DNA of 64,000 nt from Solirubrobacter ginsenosidimutans (GTDB lineage: Bacteria > Actinomycetota > Thermoleophilia > Solirubrobacterales > Solirubrobacteraceae): contig NZ_JAPDOD010000006.1 in assembly GCF_027587205.1 (NCBI RefSeq), forward strand, positions 1 to 64,000, read 5' to 3'. Every line of letters starts with the position of its first letter. The stretch's first letter is position 1. Below the pieces are notes generated by a model. It was given only the letters and a program-made list of their open reading frames with translations. It did not search any database and had not been told where the DNA came from. Made by a program: the position numbers and the translations under genes. Shown here in pieces: positions 1-8,785 of the stretch.

Positions 1-2266
1 CGCCCGCCGGCGCGCGGCCGTCCGCCGCGCCGCGATCGCCCGCCGCGCCACGCTCCGCCGCACTTCCGCCCGCCGCGACGCCGCCGCTCTCCGCGCCCAC
101 CAGCGCGTCGCACCTCGCGGCCACGGACCGCACCCACGGGCGTGTGCGGTCGAGCGCGGCGACAAGCGCGCGGGCCTCGTCGTGGCGGCCGAGCAGGACC
201 TTGGCCTCGATCGCGTCCGCCTGGTGGCGAAACAGCGCCGGTTCGCGCAGCTCGGTCTGCTCGATCCGGTCGCGAAGCGTGTCGAGGGCGGCGTCGGCGA
301 GCGCGATCTCGCCCGCGGAGAGCTCGAGGAAGCCGCGGATCGCCAGCAGCTCCAACGCCGCCGGGCCCGTCCCCACGCGCTCGGAAAGCGCCAGCCCCTC
401 GGCGATCAGCTCGCGCGCCCGTTCGATCTCACCGAGGTGAGCCAGGACCATCGCCTCGATCGTCAGCGCGTACGGCCGCTCACCCACCTGCCCGCTCTGC
501 TCGACGGACTCGACGCACTCCGCCGCGTGCGCGCGGGCGGCGTCCCACTCGCCCAGCAGCAGCTCGGCGCGGGCGAGCTGGAAGAGCACGAACGGCAGCG
601 AGTGCTCGTCGCCGCGCTCCAGCGCCTCGGCGTACAACGCCGCGAGGCAGTCCCGCGCCTCGGCCAGGCGCCCATCCCAGAAGAGCAGCATCGCCCGGAT
701 CCAGTCGGGCCGGCCGAGGATCTGGGTCCATTCCGGGTCCGGCTCGAGCGCGAGCGCACGGTCGATCGCGTCCATCGCCATCCCGGCGCCGCCCGTGGAA
801 TCCAGGAACGCGACGTGCGAGAGCGCGTGCGCCAGCAACGTGGGCTCGCCGAGCGCCTCGGCCAGCGCGAGCGCCGTGCGCCCGTGCCGCTCAGCCGGCC
901 CGATCCCCTTCAGCGAGTGCATGCACCACGACAGGCCCTGGTGGATCTCGATCTTCAGCGCCACGTCGTCGGTCGGCTCGGCCAGTGCCTCCTCGAAGAC
1001 GACCGCCGCGGCGCGGAACCCCTCGCGGTGCGCCCGCACCCACCCGAGGCGGGCGAGCGCGTACGCGCGATCGCTGCCGGACGGGATGTCGCCCAGCGCC
1101 TCCTCGAGCACGGCCTGCGCCCGCGCCGCGTCCCCCGCTTCGAGATGCCGTTCCGCGGCCTCGACCCCGCGCCGCCACGACGGCCCGGGTGTCAGCCGCC
1201 GGGCCTGTTCGAGCAACTCCGCGGCGGCGTCGGGAGCACCGCGTGCCCGTGCCCGGCGAGCCGCGTCGACGAGCGCGGAGGCGACCTCCTCGTCGGGCGC
1301 CTCGGCCGCGAGCGCGAGGTGCCGCGCCCGCTCCTCGGGATCGTCGACCAGTTGCGCGGCACGAGCATGAAGCGCGCGCTTGTCGGCCACCTGCTCGTAG
1401 GCGACGGTGGCGAGGAGCGGGTGGGTGAAGCGCACGCGGTCGCCTTCCACCTCCAGGACCCCCGGGGCACTCGTGGCGTCCACCAGCGCGGTCGTCGGGC
1501 GTGAGAGCGCGGCGGCCAATGCCGCCGCCTCGCGGCCCTGCGGCGACAGGGCGGCCAGGCGGCCGGCGACCAGCGCGCGCAGGCCCTCCGGGAGTATCTC
1601 TCTCCCCAGCAGTTCGAGCGAGTAGTACGGGTTGCCGCCGGTCGTTCGGTGCAGGCGGGCGAGTTCGGCGCGGGCCACGGGCGACCCGCTGCGCTCGGCG
1701 AGCAGTCGCCCCAACTCACCCGCCGCCAGCGGCCCGACCGTCACCCGCGCGTCCTCAGGCAGGTGCAGCGGCATCGCACCACTGCCGCGGCGGGCGACCA
1801 GCAGGCCGACCCGCGCATCCTCGAGCCGCCGCGCGACGAATCCCAGCACCACCGAGGACGGGTGGTCGAGCCATTGGACGTCGTCGACGGCGACGATCGC
1901 CGGCCGCGCCCGCAGCACCGCGAGCAGGCCCAACGCCACCGCCCGCTGCGGCGCGCCGCGCGAGCCCGGCTCCCTCCGCAGCAACGCGACCTCCAGCGCG
2001 TGCCGCTGGGGGTCGGGCAACGCGACCAGGTCCTCGTCGGACAGCTCGGCGAGCAGGTCGCCGAGCGCGGCGTAGGCCAGCTGGGTCTCGGCCTCGACCG
2101 GCCGGCACGCCAGGACGCGGTACGGCGAGCGCGCGATCGCCTCGCGCCACAGCGCCGTCTTCCCCACGCCGAGCTCGCCCTCGAGCAGCAGCGCAGCCGG
2201 CCCGTCGGCCACCGCGGCCAGGAAGGCGTCGACGCGGTCAAGCTCGGCTGCGCGCCCCACGATCAT
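1..2266 (-). CDS. AAA-ATPase/TPR transcriptional regulator (LuxR-family large ATPase type), 3' end outside window
   Basis: The frame is open from an ATG at 2266 to the left edge, so the gene is cut by the window. The N-terminus begins MIVGRAAEL, then a Walker A GELGVGKT at residues 30-37 and a Walker B-like DDVQWLD near 128-134. This is the layout of MalT/LAL-type STAND regulators. The rest is Ala/Leu/Glu-rich helical repeat sequence of TPR character. The last visible ~40 residues are a low-complexity Ala/Gly/Arg linker, which would normally precede a C-terminal LuxR helix-turn-helix; that part is not visible. The signal it senses cannot be told. Confidence 0.8.
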   Translation of the reverse strand, partial: MIVGRAAELDRVDAFLAAVADGPAALLLEGELGVGKTALWREAIARSPYRVLACRPVEAETQLAYAALGDLLAELSDEDLVALPDPQRHALEVALLRREPGSRGAPQRAVALGLLAVLRARPAIVAVDDVQWLDHPSSVVLGFVARRLEDARVGLLVARRGSGAMPLHLPEDARVTVGPLAAGELGRLLAERSGSPVARAELARLHRTTGGNPYYSLELLGREILPEGLRALVAGRLAALSPQGREAAALAAALSRPTTALVDATSAPGVLEVEGDRVRFTHPLLATVAYEQVADKRALHARAAQLVDDPEERARHLALAAEAPDEEVASALVDAARRARARGAPDAAAELLEQARRLTPGPSWRRGVEAAERHLEAGDAARAQAVLEEALGDIPSGSDRAYALARLGWVRAHREGFRAAAVVFEEALAEPTDDVALKIEIHQGLSWCMHSLKGIGPAERHGRTALALAEALGEPTLLAHALSHVAFLDSTGGAGMAMDAIDRALALEPDPEWTQILGRPDWIRAMLLFWDGRLAEARDCLAALYAEALERGDEHSLPFVLFQLARAELLLGEWDAARAHAAECVESVEQSGQVGERPYALTIEAMVLAHLGEIERARELIAEGLALSERVGTGPAALELLAIRGFLELSAGEIALADAALDTLRDRIEQTELREPALFRHQADAIEAKVLLGRHDEARALVAALDRTRPWVRSVAARCDALVGAESGGVAAGGSAAERGAAGDRGAADGRAPAG

Positions 2267-2383
2267 GAGAACTCACAGCATCCTATTCCCGGGGCTGACC
2301 GCCACATTACGGGGGGTTGCCCGCGTTCTTGCTTCGGCTGGCTCTATCGGAGTACGAGCCTCGCGGTGGGATCGTTACCGACC

Positions 2384-2491
2384 ATGTCCAAGTCACTCCC
2401 CTACACCTTCGCCGCCCTGCTCGCCCTCGCTACGGCGGTCTCGGGTCTGTCCGCGTTCTCGTCAACGTCAAAGCGGCAAGCAGCACGATGA
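2384..2491 (+). CDS. Possible 35-residue signal-peptide-like ORF
   Basis: An ATG at 2384 opens a 35-codon frame starting MSKSLPYTFAALLALA, which resembles a Sec signal peptide followed by a short polar tail. Its second half overlaps the 3' end of the convergent GT39-like gene. It may be a very small secreted peptide, the stub of a gene lost at this junction, or chance. No clear ribosome-binding site was seen. Confidence 0.2.
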   Translation: MSKSLPYTFAALLALATAVSGLSAFSSTSKRQAAR

Positions 2492-3662
2492 ACGGGTCGA
2501 TCGCCGTGCGGTAGCGCGGTGTCTCGACCACGAGGAAGACCACCCCCAAGTACATGAGCAGCGGTATCGCCCACAGCCACAATGGCGCCGCGCGCGCCCG
2601 TCGCGTCGTCGCCCCGAAGATCGCCAGCACCCCGAAGATCCAGAAGCAGATCACCCCGGCGATCGCCCAGCCGCGTGAGGCGCTGATCGTCCCCGCGGTG
2701 TGAATCGACCACTCCATCCCGGCGAGGTCGAGCATCCGGCGCGTCGTCCACCACGCGACCGTCAGCACGTAGCCCGGATGGGCCTTGATGAAGTCGACTG
2801 ATGCGCTGCGCAACTGCTGCTCGAGCACCGGCTCGGGCGTGCTGCGGATCTTGCTGTAGATCGGCCGGTAGTCGTCGACGCGTTTGAGCGTCCGCCACGA
2901 CGCGGGATTGACCTTGTCCGCCCGCGCCTCGCTGTTGTACGTCCCCGCCAGCGCCGATCCGAACTGCGTCGAGACCGGCACGAAGGCGTGGAACGTGTCG
3001 TAGTTGCGGATCGTCCACGGCGCGACCGTCAGCGCCGCGATCACACACAGCGCGACCGGTGCCTTCAGGCCCCATGGTCGCTTCCAGACCGCGAACGCCA
3101 GCGGCGCGAGCAGGATCAGCGCGTTGGCGCGACCGAGGATCGCGAGCCCGAGCAGGACGCCCGCCGCCGCCACCCACCCGGAGGCCCGGCTGTGCAGGAT
3201 GCAGGCGATCGACCCCAGCATGCAGAGCACGAACAGCGGCTCGCTCATCACCGACTGCCCAACCAGGATCAGCGGGATGTAGATCGCGCCCAGTGCCATC
3301 GCGGCGAGCGCCTCGCGCCGCCCCCACAACTGGAACGCGATCAGGCCGATCAGCGCGACGATCCCGACACCCACGAACGCGTTGGCGATCCGCGCCCACT
3401 CGACCCGCTGCGCCTTGTCCCCGGTCCCGACGACCTTGTAGACGGCGGCGAGGAAGAACGGGTACGCCGGAGGGCGGAACGCGGTCGGGCGCCCGTAGCT
3501 CAAAGCGAAGCCATGGCCGTTGGCGATCGACGCCGCGTGCCGGTCGTAGTCGATCGCGTCGTGAACGAGCGTGTAGTTCGGGGTCGCCAGGACGAAGGCC
3601 ACGCGAATGATCAGCGCGACCAGCAGAATCCCGGCGGCTATCCGCGTTCCGCTGCGATCCAT
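2430..3662 (-). CDS. Membrane glycosyltransferase, GT39/ArnT-like
   Basis: The product is a polytopic membrane protein of 410 residues. It has a first transmembrane helix (GILLVALIIRVAFVLA), then a loop carrying the acidic HDAIDYD segment, where GT39/GT-C enzymes keep catalytic acidic residues. About eight to ten further hydrophobic helices follow. Such enzymes move a sugar from a polyprenyl-phosphate donor on the outer face of the membrane. The chosen ATG at 3662 lies 25 bases inside the upstream methyltransferase-GT2 gene, so the two are probably translationally coupled. That partner resembles a dolichyl/polyprenyl-phosphate sugar synthase and could supply the donor; this link is inference. 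The protein is somewhat short for the family. Confidence 0.75.
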   Translation of the reverse strand: MDRSGTRIAAGILLVALIIRVAFVLATPNYTLVHDAIDYDRHAASIANGHGFALSYGRPTAFRPPAYPFFLAAVYKVVGTGDKAQRVEWARIANAFVGVGIVALIGLIAFQLWGRREALAAMALGAIYIPLILVGQSVMSEPLFVLCMLGSIACILHSRASGWVAAAGVLLGLAILGRANALILLAPLAFAVWKRPWGLKAPVALCVIAALTVAPWTIRNYDTFHAFVPVSTQFGSALAGTYNSEARADKVNPASWRTLKRVDDYRPIYSKIRSTPEPVLEQQLRSASVDFIKAHPGYVLTVAWWTTRRMLDLAGMEWSIHTAGTISASRGWAIAGVICFWIFGVLAIFGATTRRARAAPLWLWAIPLLMYLGVVFLVVETPRYRTAIDPFIVLLAALTLTRTRTDPRPP

Positions 3663-5320
3663 GCGGCGGGACGGCGGAGCAGCGCCCAGCGACGGTCGAG
3701 CCGGTAGCGCGCCAGCACCCACAACGTCTTGAAGGCGTAGCGAAGGCTGGTGAGGAAGTCGACCGACGACGCCTCGTGGAAGTAGCGCGTCGGGATCGGG
3801 ATCTCGCGCACGCGGGCGCCGCGCGCCAGCATCTGGGCGAAGATCTCCTGGTCGAAGACGAAGTCGTCGGAGTTGCGCAGGAACGGGATCGAGCGCAGGA
3901 AGTCGGCGCTGAACGCCCGGTAGCCCGTGTGGTACTCGGAGAAGCGCACCCCGAACACGCGGTTCTCGATCGTCGTCAGCAGCCGGTTGCCGACCCACTT
4001 CCAGCGCGGCATCCCACCCGCGATCGCGCGGTCGTCGAGCAGCCGCGAGCCGATCACGATGTCGGCCTCGCCGGCCAGGATCGGCGCGGCCATCTCGGCG
4101 ATCAGGCTCGGGTCGTACTGGTTGTCGGCGTGCACCATCACGACGACCTCGGCGCCGTCGCGCAAGGCTCGCACGTACCCCGTCTTCTGTGAGCCGCCGT
4201 AGCCGCGATTCGTCGGGTGGCGGAGCACGTCGAGCCCGTGCTCGATCGCGACCGCCGACGTCGCGTCGGGCGAGTGGTCGTCGATCAGCAGCGCACGGTC
4301 GGCGACGTGGGCCGGCATCTCCTTGACCACGTCCGGGATCGTGCGCACCGCGTTGTAGGCGGGCAGGACGACGTGCACCTGCGCGTGGCCGTTGGTGCTG
4401 TGCAGCAGCGGCTCGAGCGGGTGGCGGACCGGCGTGCGGTGGGCGAGGATGACGCGCTCGTCGCCGAGCGAGAGGCTGATCGGAAACGGCGGCATGCGCT
4501 CGGCCGCCGCCATCAGCACGCCGCTCGCCGGCCCGAGCCGCTCCGCGAGCCCGGTCACCCAGCGCTTCGCCGCGAACGTCCGCACGAACGGCACGTCGGC
4601 GGAGATCACCAGGCCGCGGGCGGAGATCAGCTCGCGCAGCGTCCGGCGCGGGAGCAGCACCGTGTGCGCGGGGAGATAGCCCCACCAGCGGCCGCCCGCC
4701 ACCTTCGCGGTCAGCGACGACGGATCCGGCGTGACGACGCACAGCACACCCGCCGGCCGCAGGAGGCGGGCGCAGCTGTCGATCGCGGCGACCGGATCGT
4801 CGAGGTGCTCGAGCACGTCGGCCAGCACGATCGCGTCGAACTCGCCGGGCGCGTCGCCGTTGCGACTCTGGCTGAAGGACTCGAGCGGCACTTCGCGGAC
4901 GTCCAGCCCGAGCGTCTCGCGCCCGTAGCGCGCGCCCTCGCGGCTCAGTTCGAGCCCCACGGTGCTGTAGCCCCGACCGCGGGCTTCGTCGAGCAGCAGC
5001 CCATGCCCGCAGCCGATGTCGAGCAACCGGCCGGAGGGAACGTGCTCGCCGATCAGGTCGAGCAGGCGGTTCGCGGTCGCGCGCCGCCCGGCCTCCTCGC
5101 CGAGGTACTCCTCGTCGCGCATGTCCCGGTAGAGGTCGTGCAGCTCCGCGCCCTGGGGCAGGATCGGCTGCTGGACCGTCCCGCACTCGACGCATTCGAG
5201 CAGATCACCGTGGCCGCCCACCGCGTGAGCGGACGGCGACAGCGCGGCGGCCGTGACCGTCGCGCCATCTCCCTGCACCTTCAGCTCCAGATCTCCTGAG
5301 CAGATACGGCAGCCCGCCAT
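3638..5320 (-). CDS. Fusion of SAM methyltransferase and GT2 (polyprenyl-phosphate sugar synthase-like)
   Basis: This 560-residue protein joins two enzymes. Residues ~1-50 hold a zinc-ribbon-like set of cysteines (C4, C7, C43, C46). Residues ~95-200 are a class I SAM methyltransferase with DIGCGHG at 101-107 and a downstream ADVLEHLDD motif. From ~315 to the end lies a GT-A family 2 transferase with HVVLPAYN, DDHSPD near 348 and the metal/nucleotide site VHADNQYDP near 396, as in DPM1-like synthases. The first half resembles sugar C- or O-methyltransferases. Only 12 bases separate it from the upstream amidase gene, and it overlaps the GT39-like gene, so all three may form one transcript. Confidence 0.85.
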   Translation of the reverse strand: MAGCRICSGDLELKVQGDGATVTAAALSPSAHAVGGHGDLLECVECGTVQQPILPQGAELHDLYRDMRDEEYLGEEAGRRATANRLLDLIGEHVPSGRLLDIGCGHGLLLDEARGRGYSTVGLELSREGARYGRETLGLDVREVPLESFSQSRNGDAPGEFDAIVLADVLEHLDDPVAAIDSCARLLRPAGVLCVVTPDPSSLTAKVAGGRWWGYLPAHTVLLPRRTLRELISARGLVISADVPFVRTFAAKRWVTGLAERLGPASGVLMAAAERMPPFPISLSLGDERVILAHRTPVRHPLEPLLHSTNGHAQVHVVLPAYNAVRTIPDVVKEMPAHVADRALLIDDHSPDATSAVAIEHGLDVLRHPTNRGYGGSQKTGYVRALRDGAEVVVMVHADNQYDPSLIAEMAAPILAGEADIVIGSRLLDDRAIAGGMPRWKWVGNRLLTTIENRVFGVRFSEYHTGYRAFSADFLRSIPFLRNSDDFVFDQEIFAQMLARGARVREIPIPTRYFHEASSVDFLTSLRYAFKTLWVLARYRLDRRWALLRRPAAWIAAERG

Positions 5321-5332
5321 GCGGCGCGCACG

Positions 5333-6676
5333 CTACCAAGCGAAAGCGGCGGGGCGGTGAGGTCCCCACGGGCGCGCGTCCTCGATCTGCTGGGAAAGGG
5401 CGAACAGCGTGCCTTCACCGTGCGGGCGGCCGACGAGCTGGACGGCCAGCGGGAGCCCATCCGGGGCGAAACCGGCGGGCACGGACGCCGCGGGCTGGCC
5501 GGTCGAGTTCCACAGGACGCCAAAAGGCACCCAGCCGCTCTCCCACAGGTACGTGACCGTGGCGCCGCGGCCCTCCATCAGCTGCGCGGGGACCGCGGGA
5601 GCCGCCAGGATCGGCGTCAACAGCACGTCGACCTCGTCCCAGAGGCGGCCGACCCGCTCGGCGAGCCGGCGCTCGGCGACGAGCAGCTTGTCGACCCGCC
5701 GATCCGAGACCAATCGGCCGGGACGGGCGAGGTGCCGGCTGCGCCGCTCCAGGCGCTGCGGGTGCTCGATCTCGTCCACGATGTCGCGGATCCCGCGGAA
5801 CATGATCGCCAGGACGATCGGGAGGTCACGGACGCGGAAGTCGGGCCCCTTGTCGACGACCTGATGGCCCAGGTCGCGCAGGAGCGCCTTCGTCTTCCGC
5901 ATCGCGGCCCGCATCTCGGGCGTCAGCTTTCCGCGCGTGCCCGGCGGGAACTGCTCGGAGTAGGCGATCTTGAGCGGGCGGGGCTCGGGGATCTCGATGC
6001 CCGGGGCGATGACGTCGAGCAGCAGCTTGGAGTCCGCGACCGAGCGGGTGAGGCCGCCGAAGCAGATCCAATGGCCATCCTCGTCGTGCGGCGTCTTCGG
6101 CACCCGCCCGCTGTGCGGCTTGAGGCCGAAGAGCCCGCAGCAGGCGGCGGGGATGCGGATCGAGCCCGCCCCATCCGCCGCGACGGCCGCGGGCACGAGG
6201 CCGGCGGCGACCGCGGCCGCCGAGCCGCCGCTGGAGCCGCCCGGTGTGCGGTCGGTGTCCCACGGGTTGCGGGTCACGCCCCAGGTGATCGACTCCGTGA
6301 ACGGCCAGAGGCCGAGCTCGGGCATCTTGGTCTTGCCGACCACGATCGCGCCCGCTTCTCTCAGGCGGCGGACGATCTCGGAGTCGGCGGGTGCCCGCTC
6401 GGTGATCGCCCCCGTGCCGTGGCTGGTGATCTCGCCGGCGATGTCCATCTCGTCCTTGACCGCGATCGGCACGCCCGAGAGCGGACCGGGCCGCGGGTCC
6501 TCGGCCGCGCGGCGCGCCTGCTCCGCGTAGACCGCCGCGAACGCGTTCAGCTGCGGGTCAAAGCGCGCGATCCGCTCGAGGCTCAGGTCGACCAGCTGCC
6601 GCGCGGTGACCTCGCCGTCGCGGACGAGCTGTGCCTGGCGGGCGAGACCGGCGTAGGCGAGATCGGCGGGCAGCAC
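5333..6676 (-). CDS. Amidase (amidase-signature family)
   Basis: This 447-residue protein is an amidase-signature hydrolase that cleaves a C-N amide bond. The Ser-cisSer-Lys triad is visible: Lys74 in AVKDEMD, the cis-Ser in PGGSSGGS (145-152), and the nucleophile Ser172 in GAGSIRIPA. Length is usual for stand-alone amidases and GatA-like proteins. No gatB or gatC is nearby, so a role in Gln-tRNA amidation is unlikely. The substrate is unknown. The gene lies just upstream of the envelope glycosyltransferase genes and starts 13 bases from a divergent small ORF. Confidence 0.85.
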   Translation of the reverse strand: MLPADLAYAGLARQAQLVRDGEVTARQLVDLSLERIARFDPQLNAFAAVYAEQARRAAEDPRPGPLSGVPIAVKDEMDIAGEITSHGTGAITERAPADSEIVRRLREAGAIVVGKTKMPELGLWPFTESITWGVTRNPWDTDRTPGGSSGGSAAAVAAGLVPAAVAADGAGSIRIPAACCGLFGLKPHSGRVPKTPHDEDGHWICFGGLTRSVADSKLLLDVIAPGIEIPEPRPLKIAYSEQFPPGTRGKLTPEMRAAMRKTKALLRDLGHQVVDKGPDFRVRDLPIVLAIMFRGIRDIVDEIEHPQRLERRSRHLARPGRLVSDRRVDKLLVAERRLAERVGRLWDEVDVLLTPILAAPAVPAQLMEGRGATVTYLWESGWVPFGVLWNSTGQPAASVPAGFAPDGLPLAVQLVGRPHGEGTLFALSQQIEDARPWGPHRPAAFAW

Positions 6677-6689
6677 ACTCTGAGCCTAC

Positions 6690-6892
6690 GTGGCCGAATG
6701 GAGCCCGGAACACCTCGTCGACGAAGTCCTCGCGCGAGCGCAGTGCTTCGAGCCCGACACGCTGCACCCGCTCGGCGGCCGTTCTACGACGGTGCGCCGA
6801 TCCGCGGCGAGGAACTCGCAGACGCGCAGCTCACCGATGAGGAGCGCTGCGCACTCGGACGTCCGCTCGAGCACTTCCTGCGATCTCAGTGA
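6690..6892 (+). pseudogene. Small ORF split by an apparent -1 frameshift
   Basis: A GTG at 6690 opens an acidic coding-like frame (VAEWSPEHLVDEVLARA...) running to HPLGG at 6779. There the coding character moves to the -1 frame and continues as PFYDGAPIRGEEL to a TGA at 6890-6892. Joining the halves gives a coherent ~67-residue protein; neither frame alone looks coding throughout. A one-base deletion (mutation or assembly error) or programmed slippage could explain it. No slippery heptamer is obvious. The 3' end overlaps the convergent ACT gene by 62 bases, which lowers confidence. The family was not recognised. Confidence 0.4.
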
Positions 6893-7259
6893 GTGCGTCG
6901 CGCGCGTTGAAGACGTCGTCCGTGGCGATCACGACCTTGCTGCCACCGAGCGCCGTGTAGGCGAGATCGACGTTCACGTTGGCCTCGGACAGCGCGAGCA
7001 TCACGTCCGTCAGGCCGCCGGGACCGACGTCGGCGACGATCACCTCGCGCGTGTCGGCGAGCTTCATCTTGGCCTGCTTGAGGGCCTTGGTCGCCTTCTC
7101 GACGTCGCCGTCGTCGACGAGCGCGTGCACGAAGCCGCGGCCTTCGCCCGTGAACGCGGCCATGCCGCGCAGGCACACGCCCGCGGCCACGGTCACCTCG
7201 CCGAGCCGGGCGAGCTCGCCGGGTTCATCCGCCAACACCACCGTGAGATCGGTCGGCAT
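6831..7259 (-). CDS. ACT-domain protein
   Basis: The 142-residue product contains two tandem ACT-like repeats: DLTVVLADEPGELARLGEV at residues ~4-22 and EVIVADVGPGGLTDVMLALSE in the second half. ACT folds bind small ligands such as amino acids and regulate enzymes. There is no catalytic domain, so it is a stand-alone ligand-binding protein. The last ~16 residues lie beyond the ACT fold and overlap the frameshifted small ORF on the other strand. It sits 25 bases downstream of a two-gene unit of small unknown proteins and may be cotranscribed with them. Confidence 0.7.
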   Translation of the reverse strand: MPTDLTVVLADEPGELARLGEVTVAAGVCLRGMAAFTGEGRGFVHALVDDGDVEKATKALKQAKMKLADTREVIVADVGPGGLTDVMLALSEANVNVDLAYTALGGSKVVIATDDVFNARDALTEIAGSARADVRVRSAPHR

Positions 7260-7284
7260 CGCCGACGCATCATCTCACCCGCGG

Positions 7285-7491
7285 TCAGAAGATGCGATCA
7301 AAGCGGCGCGCGAAGAGGGCGGTGGGGAGGCTGCCCTGGCCGATGCCGACCGGATCGCCGTACGCGTGCTCGATGTCGAAGTCGACCGACGTCCAGCCCT
7401 GGGCGCGTACGCGCACCACCACGGCGCGCGGCGGGGAGCCCGGCGCGGTGGGGTAGCGGCCCGTCCAGACGGTGCCGTCCGGGACCTGCAT
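7285..7491 (-). CDS. Small hypothetical protein (68 residues)
   Basis: A short soluble protein starting MQVPDGTVWTGRYP. No signal peptide, membrane segment or known motif was recognised. Its ATG overlaps the stop codon of the upstream small gene by one base (TGATG), a typical translational-coupling arrangement and the main support for its being real. Function unknown. Confidence 0.55.
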   Translation of the reverse strand: MQVPDGTVWTGRYPTAPGSPPRAVVVRVRAQGWTSVDFDIEHAYGDPVGIGQGSLPTALFARRFDRIF

Positions 7492-7742
7492 CAGGCCGCT
7501 CCGGCGTATTCCCGCGAGCGCTTACGAGCGGCGTCGCGGAAGGCGGCGTAGGCGAACGGGTGATGGAAGACGTCGAGCGCGCGCTCGCCCGGCCCGACCT
7601 CGACCTCGAAGCCCTCTCCCGTCTTGGCGTCGTGCAGCGCGACACGCACACGATCGGTCTCCGCGTCCCAGAGGAGGCGGATGTCCAGGCCGTCGTTGCG
7701 GCGGTGGGCGAGTTCGCGGGTGGAGGTGGTGGAGGTCGTCAT
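7491..7742 (-). CDS. Small hypothetical protein (83 residues)
   Basis: The ATG at 7742 begins MTTSTTSTREL and leads into an alternating beta-like stretch (DGLDIRLLWDAETDRVRVALHD). The C-terminus is helical and basic and ends FRDAARKRSREYAGAA. The frame is open further upstream, but that extension is Arg/Pro-rich and not coding-like, so the internal ATG was chosen. It overlaps the next small gene by one base. Function unknown. An imperfect hairpin with TGTGAA/TTCACA outer arms lies at 7789-7817, in the gap before the LysR gene. Confidence 0.55.
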   Translation of the reverse strand: MTTSTTSTRELAHRRNDGLDIRLLWDAETDRVRVALHDAKTGEGFEVEVGPGERALDVFHHPFAYAAFRDAARKRSREYAGAA

Positions 7743-7878
7743 GGCCGGGTCCTGTTCTGCGGGGGCGACTGACGTGAATAGTCCTATCTGTGAAGTTCTC
7801 GCCCCAGGGGGTTCACACCTGTTTGACGCGTGGCCTCCCCGTCTATTCCGGTCGGGCCAGCCGTACTCCGGCGTGGGG

Positions 7879-8715
7879 TTAAAGCGAACCGTCGGCGGCC
7901 GCGATAGCGGCGAAATCCGCGATGCGCCGTGACCGGCGCGAGGCTTCGTGTGCCAGCAGGACCTCGTCGGGCTCGGCATCGGTGACCGACACGTAGACGA
8001 TGTCGGGGCGGGTGTAGTGCTTGGTGGCCGAGAGCGGCAGGACGATGATGCCGTGGCCGGTCGCGACGTATTCGAGCTTCTCCTCGACGCTGCGCAGGAC
8101 GGTCGTGCGGGCGCTTGAGGTCTTCAGCGGCTCGAGGTAGCGCAGGTGGCGCTCGCCGGCCAGGTCGGCCTCGGTGAGCGTTTGACGAGTGGCGAGCGGG
8201 TGGTCGGAGCGCAGCGCGGCGAGCCGGCGCTCCTCGTAGAGCGGGATGAGCTTGAGACCGCGCGGGTCGATCGGACGGCGCACGTACGCGACGTCGACCC
8301 GCCCGCTCAGCACCGCCTGCTCCTGGTCGTCCCACTCCAGGCGTTGCACTTCGACGGTGACGTCCGGGTGCGCGGCGGAGAACGCGCGCACCGCGGCGGT
8401 CGGGATGATCCCGGTGCGGAAGCCGACGACGAGCGCGTTGGTGCCGCGGGCGGCGCGCTGCACGCGCCGGCGGGTGGCGTCGGCGGCGGCCAGCAGCGGC
8501 ACCGCGTCGTCGAGCAGCTGCCGTCCCGCCGGGGTGAGGCTGACCGAGCGGCGGTCGCGCTCGAGGAGCTTGGTGCCGAGCTGCTGCTCGAGCGCCTGGA
8601 TCTGCCGGCTCAGCGCGGGCTGGGCGATGTGCAACGCTTCCGCTGCCCGCCGGAAATGCAGCTCCTCGGCGACGGCGACGAACCCGCGGACCTTGACGAG
8701 ATCGAGGTCTGTGAT
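7879..8715 (-). CDS. LysR-family transcriptional regulator with a non-canonical (ATC) start
   Basis: The protein has a typical LysR N-terminal winged helix-turn-helix (VKVRGFVAVAEELHFRRAAEALHIAQPALSRQ) followed by a substrate-binding domain (ALVVGFRTGIIPTAAVRAF...). An in-frame stop at 8728-8730 sets the upstream limit. No ATG, GTG or TTG lies between it and the helix-turn-helix; the first TTG (8634) would cut the DNA-binding domain in half. The only reasonable initiator is ATC at 8713-8715, giving about 278 residues and an N-terminus (I/M)TDLDLVKVR. It is divergent from the epimerase-larBCE operon and has a LysR-type dyad at its start, so it may control itself and that operon. Confidence 0.85.
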   Translation of the reverse strand: MTDLDLVKVRGFVAVAEELHFRRAAEALHIAQPALSRQIQALEQQLGTKLLERDRRSVSLTPAGRQLLDDAVPLLAAADATRRRVQRAARGTNALVVGFRTGIIPTAAVRAFSAAHPDVTVEVQRLEWDDQEQAVLSGRVDVAYVRRPIDPRGLKLIPLYEERRLAALRSDHPLATRQTLTEADLAGERHLRYLEPLKTSSARTTVLRSVEEKLEYVATGHGIIVLPLSATKHYTRPDIVYVSVTDAEPDEVLLAHEASRRSRRIADFAAIAAADGSL

Positions 8716-8730
8716 GCCGTGATCGTATCA
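8712..8730. promoter_or_regulatory. LysR-type box TGAT-N11-ATCA
   Basis: A perfect dyad, TGAT at 8712-8715 and ATCA at 8727-8730 with an 11-base spacer, matches the T-N11-A rule of LysR-type regulators. It covers the start of the LysR gene and lies 55 bases before the ATG of the divergent epimerase gene. It is well placed for autoregulation and divergent control. Confidence 0.6.
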
Positions 8731-8785
8731 CCGGCGACCACATCGGTCTTGGAAAAGCGGGCGTTCGCGGGGCACGGTAGATGCC

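Noticed and set aside
5333..6676. GatA subunit of glutamyl-tRNA amidotransferase
   Set aside because: The triad is shared by all amidase-signature enzymes, and gatB and gatC are not in the neighbourhood.
5357..6892. Plus-strand open frame opposite the amidase
   Set aside because: Antisense shadow with Arg-rich composition; only its last part coincides with the frameshifted small ORF.
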